Origin: Nostoc sp. NMS4
GTDB lineage: Bacteria > Cyanobacteriota > Cyanobacteriia > Cyanobacteriales > Nostocaceae
Length of the DNA: 64,000 bases
Direction of reading: 5' to 3'
Assembly: GCF_017115095.1 (NCBI RefSeq)
Contig: NZ_JABXKI010000265.1
Coordinates: forward strand, 1-64,000
This document shows, piece after piece, positions 8,789 through 19,052 of this stretch (position 1 is the first letter of the stretch; every line of letters begins with the position of its first letter). Below the pieces are notes generated by a model that made no database searches, had not been told where the DNA came from, and was given only the letters and a program-made list of their open reading frames with translations. The position numbers and the translations under genes are program-made.

Positions 8789-9388
8789 TTGATTATAGTT
8801 ATCGACAATTACGACAGTTTTACATATAACTTAGTGCAGTATCTGGGAGAATTGGCATCAGAGTTCCCAGTGGCAGACGAGATTAAAGTTTTTCGTAACG
8901 ACAAGATATCCATAGATGAGATTCGGGCGTTAAAGCCGGAAGCCGTAGTTATTTCTCCTGGGCCAGGTCGCCCGGAAGATGCTGGCATTTCTTTAGAATT
9001 GATTGAAAAACTAGGACAAGAGTTACCAATTTTGGGTGTCTGTTTGGGACATCAAAGCATTGGTCAAGTATTCGGTGGTAAAATAATTCCTGCTCCAGAG
9101 TTGATGCATGGCAAAACCTCTCAGGTTTCTCACACTGGAGTGGGGGTTTTCCGGGGATTAGAAAATCCTCTAACCGCCACCAGGTATCATAGTTTGGTAA
9201 TCGAACGTGAGACTTGCCCAGATGTGTTAGAAATCACCGCTTGGGTTGAAGATAACACCATTATGGGAGTGCGACACCGGAACTATCCTCACATTCAGGG
9301 CGTTCAATTTCACCCAGAGAGTGTCCTGACATCTTCAGGAAAACAGTTATTGCGAAATTTTCTGGAACAGTTACAGTCAAGAGCATAA
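8789..9388 (+). CDS. trpG: Anthranilate / aminodeoxychorismate synthase glutamine amidotransferase subunit
   Basis: This class I glutamine amidotransferase supplies ammonia for anthranilate (tryptophan) or 4-amino-4-deoxychorismate (folate) synthesis. The protein starts [20 protein letters not shown] and has the nucleophile loop [15 protein letters not shown] and the His-Glu pair in [12 protein letters not shown]. The 199-aa length is normal. The start is TTG at 8789, as no in-frame ATG/GTG gives the conserved N-terminus. TrpG and PabA roles cannot be separated here, because the partner synthase subunit is not in the window and many bacteria share one subunit. The next gene begins 3 nt after its stop, suggesting co-transcription. 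Confidence 0.92.
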   Translation: MIIVIDNYDSFTYNLVQYLGELASEFPVADEIKVFRNDKISIDEIRALKPEAVVISPGPGRPEDAGISLELIEKLGQELPILGVCLGHQSIGQVFGGKIIPAPELMHGKTSQVSHTGVGVFRGLENPLTATRYHSLVIERETCPDVLEITAWVEDNTIMGVRHRNYPHIQGVQFHPESVLTSSGKQLLRNFLEQLQSRA

Positions 9389-9391
9389 TTA

Positions 9392-10159
9392 ATGAAACGA
9401 CGACAGTTGATGGGCTATGCTGGGGCGGGGTTGGTAACAGCTTTGGTTACTACCTTGGGTTCTGAATCTCAAGCTGACGCACAATCTAGCGGTTTATCAG
9501 TTCAGTGGTTGGGTCATACTTGCTTTCTTTTTACTGGTGGTGGTGCGAAAATTATCGTCAATCCATTTCGAGCGATCGGCTGTACTGCTGGGTATCGTAC
9601 CCCAAAAGTTGCAGCAGATTTGGTACTGATTAGCAGCCAACTCCTAGATGAAGGTGCGGTGGATGTACTACCGGGAAATGCAAAACTCATCTACGAACCA
9701 GGAGTTTACGAGTTTAAAGGCATTAAGTTCCAAGGAATTGCTATAGACCACGATCGCAAAGGTGGTAAGCAGTTTGGTTCCAATACTGCTTGGAGTTGGA
9801 AGCAAGGCGGAATTAATATCTTACACTTAGGCGGAGCTGCTGCACCCATTTCCATTGAGCAAAAAATCTTGATGGGTCGTCCCGATGTAGCGTTTATCCC
9901 AGTGGGAGGCAGTGCAAAAGCCTACAATGCTGAGGAAGCAAAGCAAGCTGTTCAAATATTAAATCCCAAGTTGGTGATTCCGACTCATTACCGCACACAA
10001 GCTGCTGATCCTGCTAAGTGCGATATTGCGCCACTGGATAATTTTTTGACCTTGATGCAAGGTATTACAGTGCGGCGTAGCAATGGAGATAGTATTTCCA
10101 TTAGCCCTGGTAAATTGCCGGAAAAGGGAGAAATTCAGGTTTTGAGTTACAAGTTTTGA
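9392..10159 (+). CDS. Exported metallo-beta-lactamase-fold protein lacking the usual metal motif
   Basis: The N-terminus MKRRQLMGYAGAGLVTAL.. ending ADAQS looks like a twin-arginine-type signal peptide. The mature part resembles UlaG-like MBL-fold hydrolases (VQWLGHTCFLF, IIVNPFRAIG, INILHLGGAA, VIPTHYRT). The place where the family has HxHxDH reads LVLISSQLLDEG, so most canonical metal ligands are missing although the later His in HLGG and THYR remain. It may bind metal differently or be non-catalytic. It starts 3 nt after trpG, but no functional link to tryptophan or folate is evident. Confidence 0.8.
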   Translation: MKRRQLMGYAGAGLVTALVTTLGSESQADAQSSGLSVQWLGHTCFLFTGGGAKIIVNPFRAIGCTAGYRTPKVAADLVLISSQLLDEGAVDVLPGNAKLIYEPGVYEFKGIKFQGIAIDHDRKGGKQFGSNTAWSWKQGGINILHLGGAAAPISIEQKILMGRPDVAFIPVGGSAKAYNAEEAKQAVQILNPKLVIPTHYRTQAADPAKCDIAPLDNFLTLMQGITVRRSNGDSISISPGKLPEKGEIQVLSYKF

Positions 10160-10250
10160 ATAAAGGGGACTGGGAAAAAAGCAGGGGAAGCAGGGATACA
10201 ATAATCACTCCTGCCTCCACCTTCTGAATTCTGAATTCTGAATTCTTATT

Positions 10251-11492
10251 TTAGAAAGTATACCACTCTCCGGTCAGCTTATCTGCGTCGCTGATGGGGT
10301 TATCAACGGCTGTCGTTCCATCTATAGTCCAAATGGTGTCTGCACCTGCTGTCTGATCGCGCCAGTAGATATCGGTCTTACCATCGCCGTTGAAATCGCC
10401 AAGGGATGGTGTCAATGCCGCGTTATTAGCCGGTAAGAAAGCTTCAGTAGCAACTGTTGTACCATCCATCAACCAAGCGGTGTTCTCACCTGTGGTACCA
10501 TTGTGCCAGAAGATATCGGTCTTGCCATCGCCGTTGAAGTCACCAATTTTAGAAGTCCAGGCTGAGTCAAGTGTTCCCAAAGCACCTTCTGTAACTAAGA
10601 TGCCATTCATTGTCCAAACCTTGTTCTCACCTGTTTGGGCGTTTCTCCACAGAATGTCAGTCTTATAGTCGCCGTTGAAATCACCAAGGCTAGCAGTCCA
10701 GGCGGCATCTTGTGATTGTAGAGTAAATTCGGTCTTTTGCGTACCATCCATAAACCAAGCGACGTTATCGCCACTTGTCTGATTGCGCCAGAAGATATCA
10801 CTCTTGCCATTGCCGTCGAAATCAACAATGGTAGGAGTATACGTTGGATCTGTTTTATCTAAAACAGTTGCATTCAGAACTGTGGTGCCATCCATCTCCC
10901 AAATAGCGTTCTCGCCAGTTGTGGTATTATGCCAGAAAATATCGGTTTTGCGATCGCCATTGAAATCTCCAATCTGAGGAGTCCAAGCTGGATCGACGCT
11001 AGTTAGAGAAGCTGCACTACCAACTTTGGTTCCATCCATCAGCACAATACTATTCTCACCGGTTGTCTTATTGCGTAATAAGAAGTCGGTTTTGCCATCA
11101 GCATTAAAGTCAGCAATTTTATAATCATAAGCGGATAGGTCAAATTGACCTAGAGAACCCTGTTCCAAAACTTTTGTGCCATCCATCAACCGAATGATAA
11201 TCTCACCAGTTGAAGAATTGACCCAAACTTTGTCCGTTTTGCCATCACCGTTAAAGTCAGGAGTAATCGCCGCACTAGTTAAGTAAGGATTAGGATTGGG
11301 ATTTGCTGAAATTTTAACAGGTGTAGTCGCTGGTTCACTTTCTATTGCTAGTGAGGAACTCTTATTTCCAAACCCCAAATCATAATTTGAACTATTAAGA
11401 GAAGTTGTCAATATTTGTGATTTTGCCAAAGAATCTGATAACAATCGAGATGTATTCAAAGATAAGGGTGAGGAATTTTGATTTCCAGACAT
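10251..11492 (-). CDS. FG-GAP/VCBS repeat protein, predicted surface beta-propeller
   Basis: Seven repeats of about 47 residues each carry a Ca2+-binding-type loop (DFNGDGKTDIFW and variants such as DFNADGKTDFLL and DFDGNGKSDIFW) followed by a TTGENTAWLMDGT-like strand pair. This is the FG-GAP/VCBS-like fold, and seven blades would close one propeller. The first 85 residues are Ser/Asn-rich and disordered-looking, without a clear Sec signal. Export, if any, may be by another route such as type I secretion. Such proteins usually act in adhesion or as extracellular Ca2+-binding scaffolds. It is convergent with the MBL-fold gene. The many plus-strand ORFs here are repeat shadows. Confidence 0.87.
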   Translation of the reverse strand: MSGNQNSSPLSLNTSRLLSDSLAKSQILTTSLNSSNYDLGFGNKSSSLAIESEPATTPVKISANPNPNPYLTSAAITPDFNGDGKTDKVWVNSSTGEIIIRLMDGTKVLEQGSLGQFDLSAYDYKIADFNADGKTDFLLRNKTTGENSIVLMDGTKVGSAASLTSVDPAWTPQIGDFNGDRKTDIFWHNTTTGENAIWEMDGTTVLNATVLDKTDPTYTPTIVDFDGNGKSDIFWRNQTSGDNVAWFMDGTQKTEFTLQSQDAAWTASLGDFNGDYKTDILWRNAQTGENKVWTMNGILVTEGALGTLDSAWTSKIGDFNGDGKTDIFWHNGTTGENTAWLMDGTTVATEAFLPANNAALTPSLGDFNGDGKTDIYWRDQTAGADTIWTIDGTTAVDNPISDADKLTGEWYTF

Positions 11493-12041
11493 GGTGTATT
11501 TTTATGATTGGTTGTTATATTCTTTTAACTTTCTTTGGCAATCTCTTTCTGTAACGAAATAACATTTGCCAGAGTTTCAATATTTCTTTATAACTATTTT
11601 TTCTTTATTAATATCACTTTTTGAAGATAATTATCTGTTTGTTTTAAACTATAACTCGTAAATTTTCAAGTTCTAGATAAGCAATTACAAAATATTTTTT
11701 GTATTGCATATAAGACTAGTATTTGATTTTTGAAATGCACGTAGTAGACTGTCTACTTCCGACGTAGGTTGGGTTGAGTGGACATATTTTTTACTGTGCG
11801 TTGTTAGATTTATGAAAAAATACCAGAATTTAGATAAGAGAAGAATTCGTAGAGTGTGCGTAAGTCCTACCAGGTATAAAGCGTGTTTTACTGCTGAATT
11901 CTGTATTCTGCTGTATAACTTGAGTGGAAACAAATATTGGTTAGAATAACTGAGATTCGCAACTATTAAGAGGCATCATCTGTGCATCTACTAGTTGCAA
12001 GAAGCGTAAAATAACACAATACTTTTAGAAGTACATCAATT
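11493..12041. other. AT-rich spacer between divergent genes
   Basis: It should contain the promoters of the FG-GAP gene (minus) and pepP (plus). I see no RNA gene or strong hairpin. GAATTCTG-type short repeats occur at about 11890-11910. The 82-aa minus-strand ORF here has no recognisable features. Confidence 0.4.
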
Positions 12042-13352
12042 ATGCAAGCAGAATATCGGCAGCGTCGTGAGCAGTTAATGGCAAAAATTGGTGATGGTAC
12101 AGCCATTTTTCGCAGTGCGCCAATGGCAGTGATGCACAACGATGTCGAGTATGTTTATCGCCAAGATAGTGATTTTTTTTACTTAACTGGTTTTAATGAA
12201 CCACAAGCAGTCGCAGTGTTAGCACCGCATCATTCAGAACATCGGTTTGTGCTATTTGTGCAACCGAAGGATCGCGAAAAGGAAGTATGGACTGGTTATC
12301 TTTGTGGGGTAGATGCAGCCAAGGAAATTTATGGTGCTGATGAAGCATACCCCATTAGCGAGTTAGATGAAAAGTTGCCGCAGTATTTAGAAAAAGCCAG
12401 CCGGATTTACTATCACTTAGGACGCGATCGCAATTTTAACGATCAAATCCTCAAACATTACCAAAGTTTACTGCGGACTTATCCGAAACGCGGTACAGGA
12501 CCGATCGCTATTGAAGATACTGGCCCTGTCCTCAACAGCATGAGATTGATCAAAAGTGAAGCTGAGTTGCAATTGATGCGTCAAGCGGCGGCGATCGCTA
12601 CTGTTGCACACAATTATGCCCAAGAAATCGCCGCACCCGGACGTTATGAGTATGAAATACAGGCGGAGATGGAACGGATCTTTCGAGTCCGGGGTGGGTT
12701 AGGGCCGGCTTATCCTTCCATTGTGGCTTCCGGTGTAAATGCTTGCGTGCTGCACTACATTGAAAATAATCGTCAAATGCAGGATGGAGAATTATTGCTA
12801 ATTGATGCCGGTTGTGCTTATGGTTATTACAACTCTGATATTACGCGGACATTTCCTGTTGGAGGTAAGTTTACGGCAGAACAAAAGACGCTGTATGAGC
12901 TTGTTTTGGAGGCACAAAAACAAGCGATCGCTCAAGTACAACCAGGTAATCCCTTCAAGTTAATTCATGATACAGCAGTCCGCGTCCTCACAGAAGGTTT
13001 AGTAGAACTTGGCATCCTCAAAGGTGAAATTGATAAGTTAATTGAAGAAGAAAAATACAAGCCATATTATATGCATCGCACGAGTCATTGGTTAGGTTTG
13101 GATGTCCATGATGTCGGTGTTTATCAGCATGGTGAAGACAAACCACAGATTTTACAACCAGGTCAAATTTTGACAGTGGAACCGGGACTATATATTGTGC
13201 CAGATACCAAATTAGCAGAAGACCAACCAGAGACTGATTCTCGATGGGTTGGTATTGGTATTCGGATTGAGGATGATGTGTTAGTTACACCTGGCGGACA
13301 TGAGGTGTTAACTGCGGGGGTTCCCAAAGCTGTAGATGAAATAGAAAGTTGA
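12042..13352 (+). CDS. pepP: Xaa-Pro aminopeptidase (aminopeptidase P)
   Basis: This M24-family dimetal peptidase removes an N-terminal residue preceding proline. Residues 1-140 form the typical N-terminal domain (DVEYVYRQDSDFFYLTGF). The C-terminal pita-bread domain supplies the metal ligands: D in LLIDAGC, D in YNSDITRTF, H in SHWLGLDVHDVG, E in LTVEPGLY and E in GIRIEDDVLV. Length (436 aa) matches E. coli PepP. No partner genes are apparent; it is likely a monocistronic cytoplasmic peptide-recycling enzyme. Confidence 0.95.
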   Translation: MQAEYRQRREQLMAKIGDGTAIFRSAPMAVMHNDVEYVYRQDSDFFYLTGFNEPQAVAVLAPHHSEHRFVLFVQPKDREKEVWTGYLCGVDAAKEIYGADEAYPISELDEKLPQYLEKASRIYYHLGRDRNFNDQILKHYQSLLRTYPKRGTGPIAIEDTGPVLNSMRLIKSEAELQLMRQAAAIATVAHNYAQEIAAPGRYEYEIQAEMERIFRVRGGLGPAYPSIVASGVNACVLHYIENNRQMQDGELLLIDAGCAYGYYNSDITRTFPVGGKFTAEQKTLYELVLEAQKQAIAQVQPGNPFKLIHDTAVRVLTEGLVELGILKGEIDKLIEEEKYKPYYMHRTSHWLGLDVHDVGVYQHGEDKPQILQPGQILTVEPGLYIVPDTKLAEDQPETDSRWVGIGIRIEDDVLVTPGGHEVLTAGVPKAVDEIES

Positions 13353-14456
13353 AGGAGGCAGAGGGCAGACAGTCTTCCTCGATAAAAAATGGGCATGGTA
13401 TACAGGACTTACGCATTGAATTCATCTCCTGAAAGGGGGAAGGCGAAGGAACAAACACTATTACAATCAAGCAAATGGATGGAGTATTGATTTATCATGC
13501 CCTACAGTCAATTTAACAATTTCTGAAACTAGAAGGGCAAACAGTCACAATTGATTTAATGGATTATTCTCTTCCTCCTATCGAACCAATTCTAAGCTTT
13601 TTGGTATGGATGGTGAAAACAGGTTAATTTCATTCACAAATTGATCGTTAAAATAACTATCTAGTGAAAAAATAGAGACGTAGCAATGCTACATCTCTAC
13701 AAGGGTTCTGGATAACAGATATTTAATTTTTGGAGATTATCTATCAGGACTTACTCATGACAGATTAGACAACAAGTGTAATAGGAAAAAGAAGAAAAAA
13801 TATGCGATCGCTAGTCGGTAAGTGAGTGGAAAGTTGGATAATTTACCTTCTAAAAAATTTTGGACAAGTGAAAGTATTTCGGAGAAATTTAAACAACGAA
13901 ATCCACAGATATTACATCATGTATGTGCCTAACAAAGATGCGCTCTTTTATTACTCTCGTCAGATTAAATTTGAAACCCTATTTTGGCTTTGTTTGTGTA
14001 GCCGCGATTTCTAATCGCTTGGATTATTCTCTCTCCAGAGTCATAAAAGAGCGTTAATTACTCTCGCCAAGTATAAGGAGTTGCATTCGATTCATTGAGG
14101 AATTGAATATTATCATCGAGCCATCAAGCAAGTGTGTGGAATCGAACTATTCATGGTGAGGACATCTGAGGCAATGAAATAAATTTAATCTTTAATTAAA
14201 CAAGCTTAAACAGAGTTAAATCGTTTATTAATTTATTAATGAATTATAAATGGTATATTTAGTTCACTAAATACCATTTAATTTATATCGTGACAAACAA
14301 TATGTTTGAAAATATGGCATAAGCTCGACGATTATATTCCTTTGAATTAGACACACTTAAGCAGCTTTTTAGAAGGAAATAGCCCTGCCTTTGCCCTGAA
14401 GATATTAACCATTGTGGAATAGTTCAAAAATTACGTGCATTTTCCCAGGAGTGAAA
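13353..14456. other. Degraded spacer with insertion-sequence remnants
   Basis: This kilobase has no intact gene. It holds a hairpin-like dispersed sequence (TAGAGACGTAGCAATGCTACATCTCTAC, about 13673-13700), an open fragment near 13527-13625 (..LEGQTVTIDLMDYSLPP..) of unknown origin, and the transposase fragment at 14099-14182. The 62-aa ORF at 13826-14014 has no recognisable features. The last 200 nt are very AT-rich and probably hold the NRPS promoter. Confidence 0.5.
14099..14182 (+). pseudogene. Transposase C-terminal fragment
   Basis: The frame GIEYYHRAIKQVCGIELF followed by MVRTSEAMK and a stop resembles the C-terminal 'E-x-YHR-x-IKQ-x-CG(V/I)E' segment, with the catalytic Glu, of DDE transposases of the IS4/IS701-like group. 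Nothing matching upstream is intact, so only this remnant survives. Confidence 0.55.
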
Positions 14457-17400
14457 ATGGAAAACCATAAAATTGAGTTATTGGAAAAACAGCCTGCTAA
14501 TTTAGAGGTTAAGCGAGAGTATCCTCATGTCTGTATTCATGACCTGTTTGAGCTTCAGGTAGAACGAACACCGTTAAATGTTGCAGTAATTTTTGAAAAA
14601 CAGCAACTGACCTACCGAGAATTAAATTCCCGTTCCAATCAGCTAGCGCACTATCTGCGGAGTCTGGGTGTTGGAGCCGAAGTTCTGGTTGGGATTTGTT
14701 TAGAACGCTCGCTCGATACAGTCATTGGACTACTAGGTATTCTCAAAGCTGGTGGGTCTTACGTGCCATTAGATCCAACTTATCCACAAGAGCGCCTAGC
14801 CTATATGGTAAAAGATGCCAAATTACCAGTGCTATTAACTCAAAAAAAAATGCTGGAAATTTGTGCTAATTTTCTACCCCACGAACAGTCAAATTCTGAA
14901 GTCAAAAGTCCGATAATAATCAGCATTGATAGTGATTGGGAGAAAATTGCCCAATATAACAAAGAAGACCTAATCAGCGAAGTAACGGCTAAAAATTTGG
15001 CCTATACCATCTACACTTCAGGCTCTACTGGTAAACCCAAAGGAGTACAGATTGAGCATCAATCTGTAATTAACCTTTTAATTTCTATGACCCGAGAGCC
15101 AGGGATAACAGCAGCAGATGTACTTTTGGCAGTTACTACTATATCTTTTGATATTGCTGGATTAGAAATTTACTTGCCCCTAATTGTGGGGGCAAGTCTG
15201 ATTTTGGTCAGTCGGGAAGTTGTGATTGACGGAGCAAAATTGATCAAGCAAATAGAGCAAGCAGATGCCACGCTCATGCAAGCAACTCCCTCTACTTGGC
15301 AAATGCTTCTGGCTGCTGGATGGCAGGGCAACAAACAACTAAAAATTCTTTGTGGTGGTGAAGCACTTTCACAAAAACTCGCGGCTCAATTGCAAGAAAA
15401 GAGTGCTTCTTTGTGGAATATGTACGGTCCCACCGAAACTACGATTTGGTCAACTATTTACCAAGTCAAGTCCAAAGATGAGAAAATCTCCATCGGACAC
15501 CCGATTGCCAATACTCAAATTTATATCCTAGATCATCAGTTGGAGAGCCAAACAGACTCATACCAGCTTGTTCCTATTGGCGAGGTAGGAGAATTGTACA
15601 TTGGTGGAGATGGTTTAGCTAGAGGCTATCTCAACCAATCAAAACTAACTGAGCAGAAATTTATTCTTGACCCCTTTAGTAATTCCCCTGACTCTCGCCT
15701 CTATAAAACAGGAGATTTAGTTCGCTACCTGCCAGATGGCAACATTGAATATATTGGACGCATAGATCACCAAGTTAAGATTCGCGGCTTCCGTATAGAG
15801 ACTGGAGAAATCGAAGCGACACTTAGTCAACACCCTAATGTGTTAGAAACTGTAGTTATTGCCCACAATGAAACGAACGGCGACAAACGCTTGGTAGCTT
15901 ATGTGGTTCCTTCTACAAAAGCCCAGGATGGATCTGATGATCTCAATCAGGTCAGCGAATTTCAAGCGGAACAGACTGCACAGTGGCAACAGATATGGGA
16001 CGAAGCTTATAGCCAGCCGACACTAGAAGACGACCCCACATTCAATATCAACGGCTGGAATAACAGTTATACAGGTCTGCCTGTTCCACCCCCAGAAGTA
16101 AAGGAGTGGGTTGAGCATACGGTGGCACGCATTCTCTCCCTTCAACCCAAACGCCTACTGGAGATTGGTTGTGGTACGGGTATGCTACTGTTTCGGATTG
16201 CTCCTCACTGCGCTCATTATTTTGGCACAGACATCGCTGAAGCATCTGTGCGTTATATTGAAGAGCAACTGAGCCAACAGGAGCAGAATGGGTTACAAGT
16301 AAGCCTGGCTCAAAAAGCCGCAGATAACCTAGAAGGGTTAGAAAATGAAGCTTTCGATACTGTAGTTATCAACTCCGTAATTCAGTATTTTCCCAGTATT
16401 AGTTACCTTGTTCAAGTTTTAGAAGGTATTGTACGGCACGTAGAGCCGGGAGGCTGTATCTTTGTTGGTGATGTTCTGAGTCTGCCTCTGTTACAAGCTT
16501 TCCACACCTCTGTACAGTTGTATCAAGCTCCCGCATCATTATCTACAGTTCAGTTGCGGCAGCGTATCCAGAAACGTATCAGCCAAGAAAAGAGGTTGGT
16601 CATCGACCCAGCTTTTTTTCTTGCTCTCAAGCAGCACTTACCACAGATTAGTGATGTAGAGATTCAGCTAAAGCGGGGACGCTATCATAATGAATTGGTT
16701 CGCTTCCGTTATGATGTAGTTCTGCGAGTAGGAATTGAGAACAAATCTACAATAGAGCATCCTTGGTTAGATTGGCAGCAAAAGCAGTTGACATTAAAAG
16801 CACTGCGGGAAATACTAGTCGAAACCGAACCGCCAATATTAGGAATACGCGGTATCCCTAATGCACGGATTTTCACAGATGTGAAGGCTCAAGAATTACT
16901 GGCTAGGAAAGATATCCCTCCCACTGTCGGAGAAGTACGCAATCTATTACAACAACTGACTCAATGGGTTATAGAACCAGAGGATATTTGGGCATTAAGC
17001 CAAGAATTACCTTATTTCATTAACATTACTTGGTCGCAGAATCATGGCGATGGCTGCTTTGATGTAGTCTTCCAACGCCAAAAAGTAGTATTAGCAAGGG
17101 AATCAAATGGCAAGATGGAATCTGCTGGCTTTTTCAAACCTTGGATTGCCTATGCCAATAACCCTGTACAAGAAAATAGTACAGAGCAGTTAGTGCCTCA
17201 GCTACGCAGTTTCCTGAAAGAAAAGCTGGCTGACTACATGATGCCCTCTGCTTTTGTAGTTATGGATAAATTGCCACTAACACCAAGCGGTAAAGTAGAT
17301 AGACAATCACTTCCTGCCCCTAATCAAACCAGACCAGTTTTAGAATCATTATTTGTTCCCCCTCGAGATGAAATTGAGGATAAATTGGCTGAAATTTGGG

Positions 17401-18815
17401 CGGAGGCACTAGAAATTGAGCCAGTAGGGATTTATGACAACTTCTTTGAACTGGGTGGACATTCGTTGCTAACTACTCAGATATTTAATCAGATTCGAGA
17501 ATTTTTCCAACTAGAGTTATCTCTACTTAACTTTTTTGAAAATCCCACTGTCAGTGGACTTGCGGCAGCGATTAATAATCGTGAACAGTCAGGTGTAAAC
17601 CACACAATCAAAGCCATAGATTTGCAAGCAGAAGTAGTTTTAGATGACCGTATTTATCCACCGGATGATTCAAAACAGCTAGTAACGGAACCTGCTCAAA
17701 TTTTCTTAACCGGGGCAACCGGATTTTTAGGAGCTTTTTTACTGCAAGAACTCTTGCAGCAAACCCAAGCCAATATTTACTGCTTGGTTCGGGCTACTAA
17801 TATTCAGGAAGCTCAACGGAAAATCCAAAAAAATCTGGAACATTATTTCCTAGAGAATGAATCTTTAAATCCGAGAATTATTCCCGTTTTAGGAAATTTA
17901 TCACAGCCGCTTTTAGGACTGTCTGAGTATGATTTTCGTCAGTTGGCTACCGAAGTTGATGTTATCTATCACAATGGGGCTTTGACCAATTTAATCTATC
18001 CCTATTCGGCGCTGAAAGCAACCAATGTATTAGGAACTCAAGAAGTTTTGAGATTAGCCAGTCAAATCAAACTCAAACCAGTTCATTATATCTCTACACT
18101 TGCCGTATTTGAGTCAGATACTTATTCTGGGATGAAGGGGATCAAAGAAGATGACGAGTTGGAAAAAACTGAAGGTCTTGATAATGGCTATGCTCAAAGT
18201 AAATGGGTAGCGTGTAAGCTTTTAAAAGCTGCTTCTCTGCGAGGAATTCCGATTAGTATCTATAGACCTGGTATGATCTCAGGGCATAGCCAAACTGGTG
18301 TCAGCAACACCAATGATATTATGTGCCGCTTGCTGAAAGCTTTTATCCAACTCGGAAATGCGCCTGCGTTGGATTGGATAATGGATATGACACCTGTTGA
18401 CTACGTAAGCAGTAGCATTGTTCATTTATCAAGGCAGAAAGAATCTATCGGCAAAGCTTTTCACTTGGTGAATACTCAGTCTTTGCACTTGAGCCAACTA
18501 ATTCAGGAAATTAACTCACTGGGCTATTCTATCCGACAAATTCCCTATCCTGATTGGCAAAAACAATTCCAAGAAGTAGTAAAGAATTATATTGATAATT
18601 CCCTCAGTTCTCTGTTACCAATCGTAACTGAAAAGATGCCTGGAAAGGAACTAACTTATTTAGAAACATCTTCAATGACATCTCAATCGTTTGATACTCA
18701 GAATACTCTGAATGGATTGGCGAAAACTTCTATTATTTGCCCGACAGTAGATGTTCAATTACTTAGGACTTACTTTTCTTATTTTCAATCTAGCGGTTTT
18801 GTCGGTACTCCCTAA
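14457..18815 (+). CDS. Single-module NRPS: adenylation - methyltransferase - PCP - thioester reductase
   Basis: The predicted enzyme activates one amino acid, N-methylates it, holds it on a carrier and releases it reductively as an aldehyde or alcohol. Start is ATG 14457, preceded by AGGAG; the ORF-track TTG at 14412 is unlikely. With this start: adenylation domain about 30-500 (YTSGSTGKPKG near 185, MYGPTETT, YKTGDLVRY, GRIDHQVKIRGFRIE); a SAM methyltransferase inserted between core motifs A8 and A9 (LLEIGCGTGMLLF near 567); adenylation end with A9 ADYMMP and A10 SGKVDR (lysine near 945); carrier domain with LGGHS (Ser about 1002); Rossmann reductase domain (FLTGATGFLGA near 1083, catalytic YAQSK near 1244). 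There is no condensation domain. The binding-pocket residues I read by eye (D-I-L-Q-L-G-M-I-W-K) are close to the published glycine code. Exporter and SDR genes follow. Confidence 0.9.
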   Translation: MENHKIELLEKQPANLEVKREYPHVCIHDLFELQVERTPLNVAVIFEKQQLTYRELNSRSNQLAHYLRSLGVGAEVLVGICLERSLDTVIGLLGILKAGGSYVPLDPTYPQERLAYMVKDAKLPVLLTQKKMLEICANFLPHEQSNSEVKSPIIISIDSDWEKIAQYNKEDLISEVTAKNLAYTIYTSGSTGKPKGVQIEHQSVINLLISMTREPGITAADVLLAVTTISFDIAGLEIYLPLIVGASLILVSREVVIDGAKLIKQIEQADATLMQATPSTWQMLLAAGWQGNKQLKILCGGEALSQKLAAQLQEKSASLWNMYGPTETTIWSTIYQVKSKDEKISIGHPIANTQIYILDHQLESQTDSYQLVPIGEVGELYIGGDGLARGYLNQSKLTEQKFILDPFSNSPDSRLYKTGDLVRYLPDGNIEYIGRIDHQVKIRGFRIETGEIEATLSQHPNVLETVVIAHNETNGDKRLVAYVVPSTKAQDGSDDLNQVSEFQAEQTAQWQQIWDEAYSQPTLEDDPTFNINGWNNSYTGLPVPPPEVKEWVEHTVARILSLQPKRLLEIGCGTGMLLFRIAPHCAHYFGTDIAEASVRYIEEQLSQQEQNGLQVSLAQKAADNLEGLENEAFDTVVINSVIQYFPSISYLVQVLEGIVRHVEPGGCIFVGDVLSLPLLQAFHTSVQLYQAPASLSTVQLRQRIQKRISQEKRLVIDPAFFLALKQHLPQISDVEIQLKRGRYHNELVRFRYDVVLRVGIENKSTIEHPWLDWQQKQLTLKALREILVETEPPILGIRGIPNARIFTDVKAQELLARKDIPPTVGEVRNLLQQLTQWVIEPEDIWALSQELPYFINITWSQNHGDGCFDVVFQRQKVVLARESNGKMESAGFFKPWIAYANNPVQENSTEQLVPQLRSFLKEKLADYMMPSAFVVMDKLPLTPSGKVDRQSLPAPNQTRPVLESLFVPPRDEIEDKLAEIWAEALEIEPVGIYDNFFELGGHSLLTTQIFNQIREFFQLELSLLNFFENPTVSGLAAAINNREQSGVNHTIKAIDLQAEVVLDDRIYPPDDSKQLVTEPAQIFLTGATGFLGAFLLQELLQQTQANIYCLVRATNIQEAQRKIQKNLEHYFLENESLNPRIIPVLGNLSQPLLGLSEYDFRQLATEVDVIYHNGALTNLIYPYSALKATNVLGTQEVLRLASQIKLKPVHYISTLAVFESDTYSGMKGIKEDDELEKTEGLDNGYAQSKWVACKLLKAASLRGIPISIYRPGMISGHSQTGVSNTNDIMCRLLKAFIQLGNAPALDWIMDMTPVDYVSSSIVHLSRQKESIGKAFHLVNTQSLHLSQLIQEINSLGYSIRQIPYPDWQKQFQEVVKNYIDNSLSSLLPIVTEKMPGKELTYLETSSMTSQSFDTQNTLNGLAKTSIICPTVDVQLLRTYFSYFQSSGFVGTP

Positions 18816-19052
18816 GCAGCAATTTTCATTTGAGTAGAAGACAATGCCTGCCTTCGGCTCCCCTCTTCTTATACCATTTTGGATTTTGGATTGGGAATTG
18901 CCTTCTGCGTCTAGACTTTGTGAAAGCATCTGTCGCAATCATGTTCCAAATTGGTATTAGTAATGAGAGGGGCTGGAGGTAAGGTTTGACTTTCTAATGA
19001 ATGAATTTTAAATTTTGAATTGGTATTACTGAGCAATAGTAGGAGTTATTCA

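Noticed and set aside
10390-10977. Several plus-strand ORFs over the FG-GAP gene
   Set aside because: They are shadows of the seven FG-GAP repeats on the opposite strand.
11685-11933. 82-aa minus-strand ORF in the pepP upstream spacer
   Set aside because: AT-rich, no recognisable domain, no ribosome site.
13826-14014. 62-aa ORF between pepP and the NRPS
   Set aside because: It lies in degraded, repeat-bearing DNA and has no family features.
14412-14456. Upstream TTG start of the NRPS ORF
   Set aside because: ATG 14457 has a good AGGAG site, and the extra 15 residues have no family support.
16048-16245. 65-aa minus-strand ORF within the NRPS
   Set aside because: It is opposite the methyltransferase coding sequence and only a shadow.
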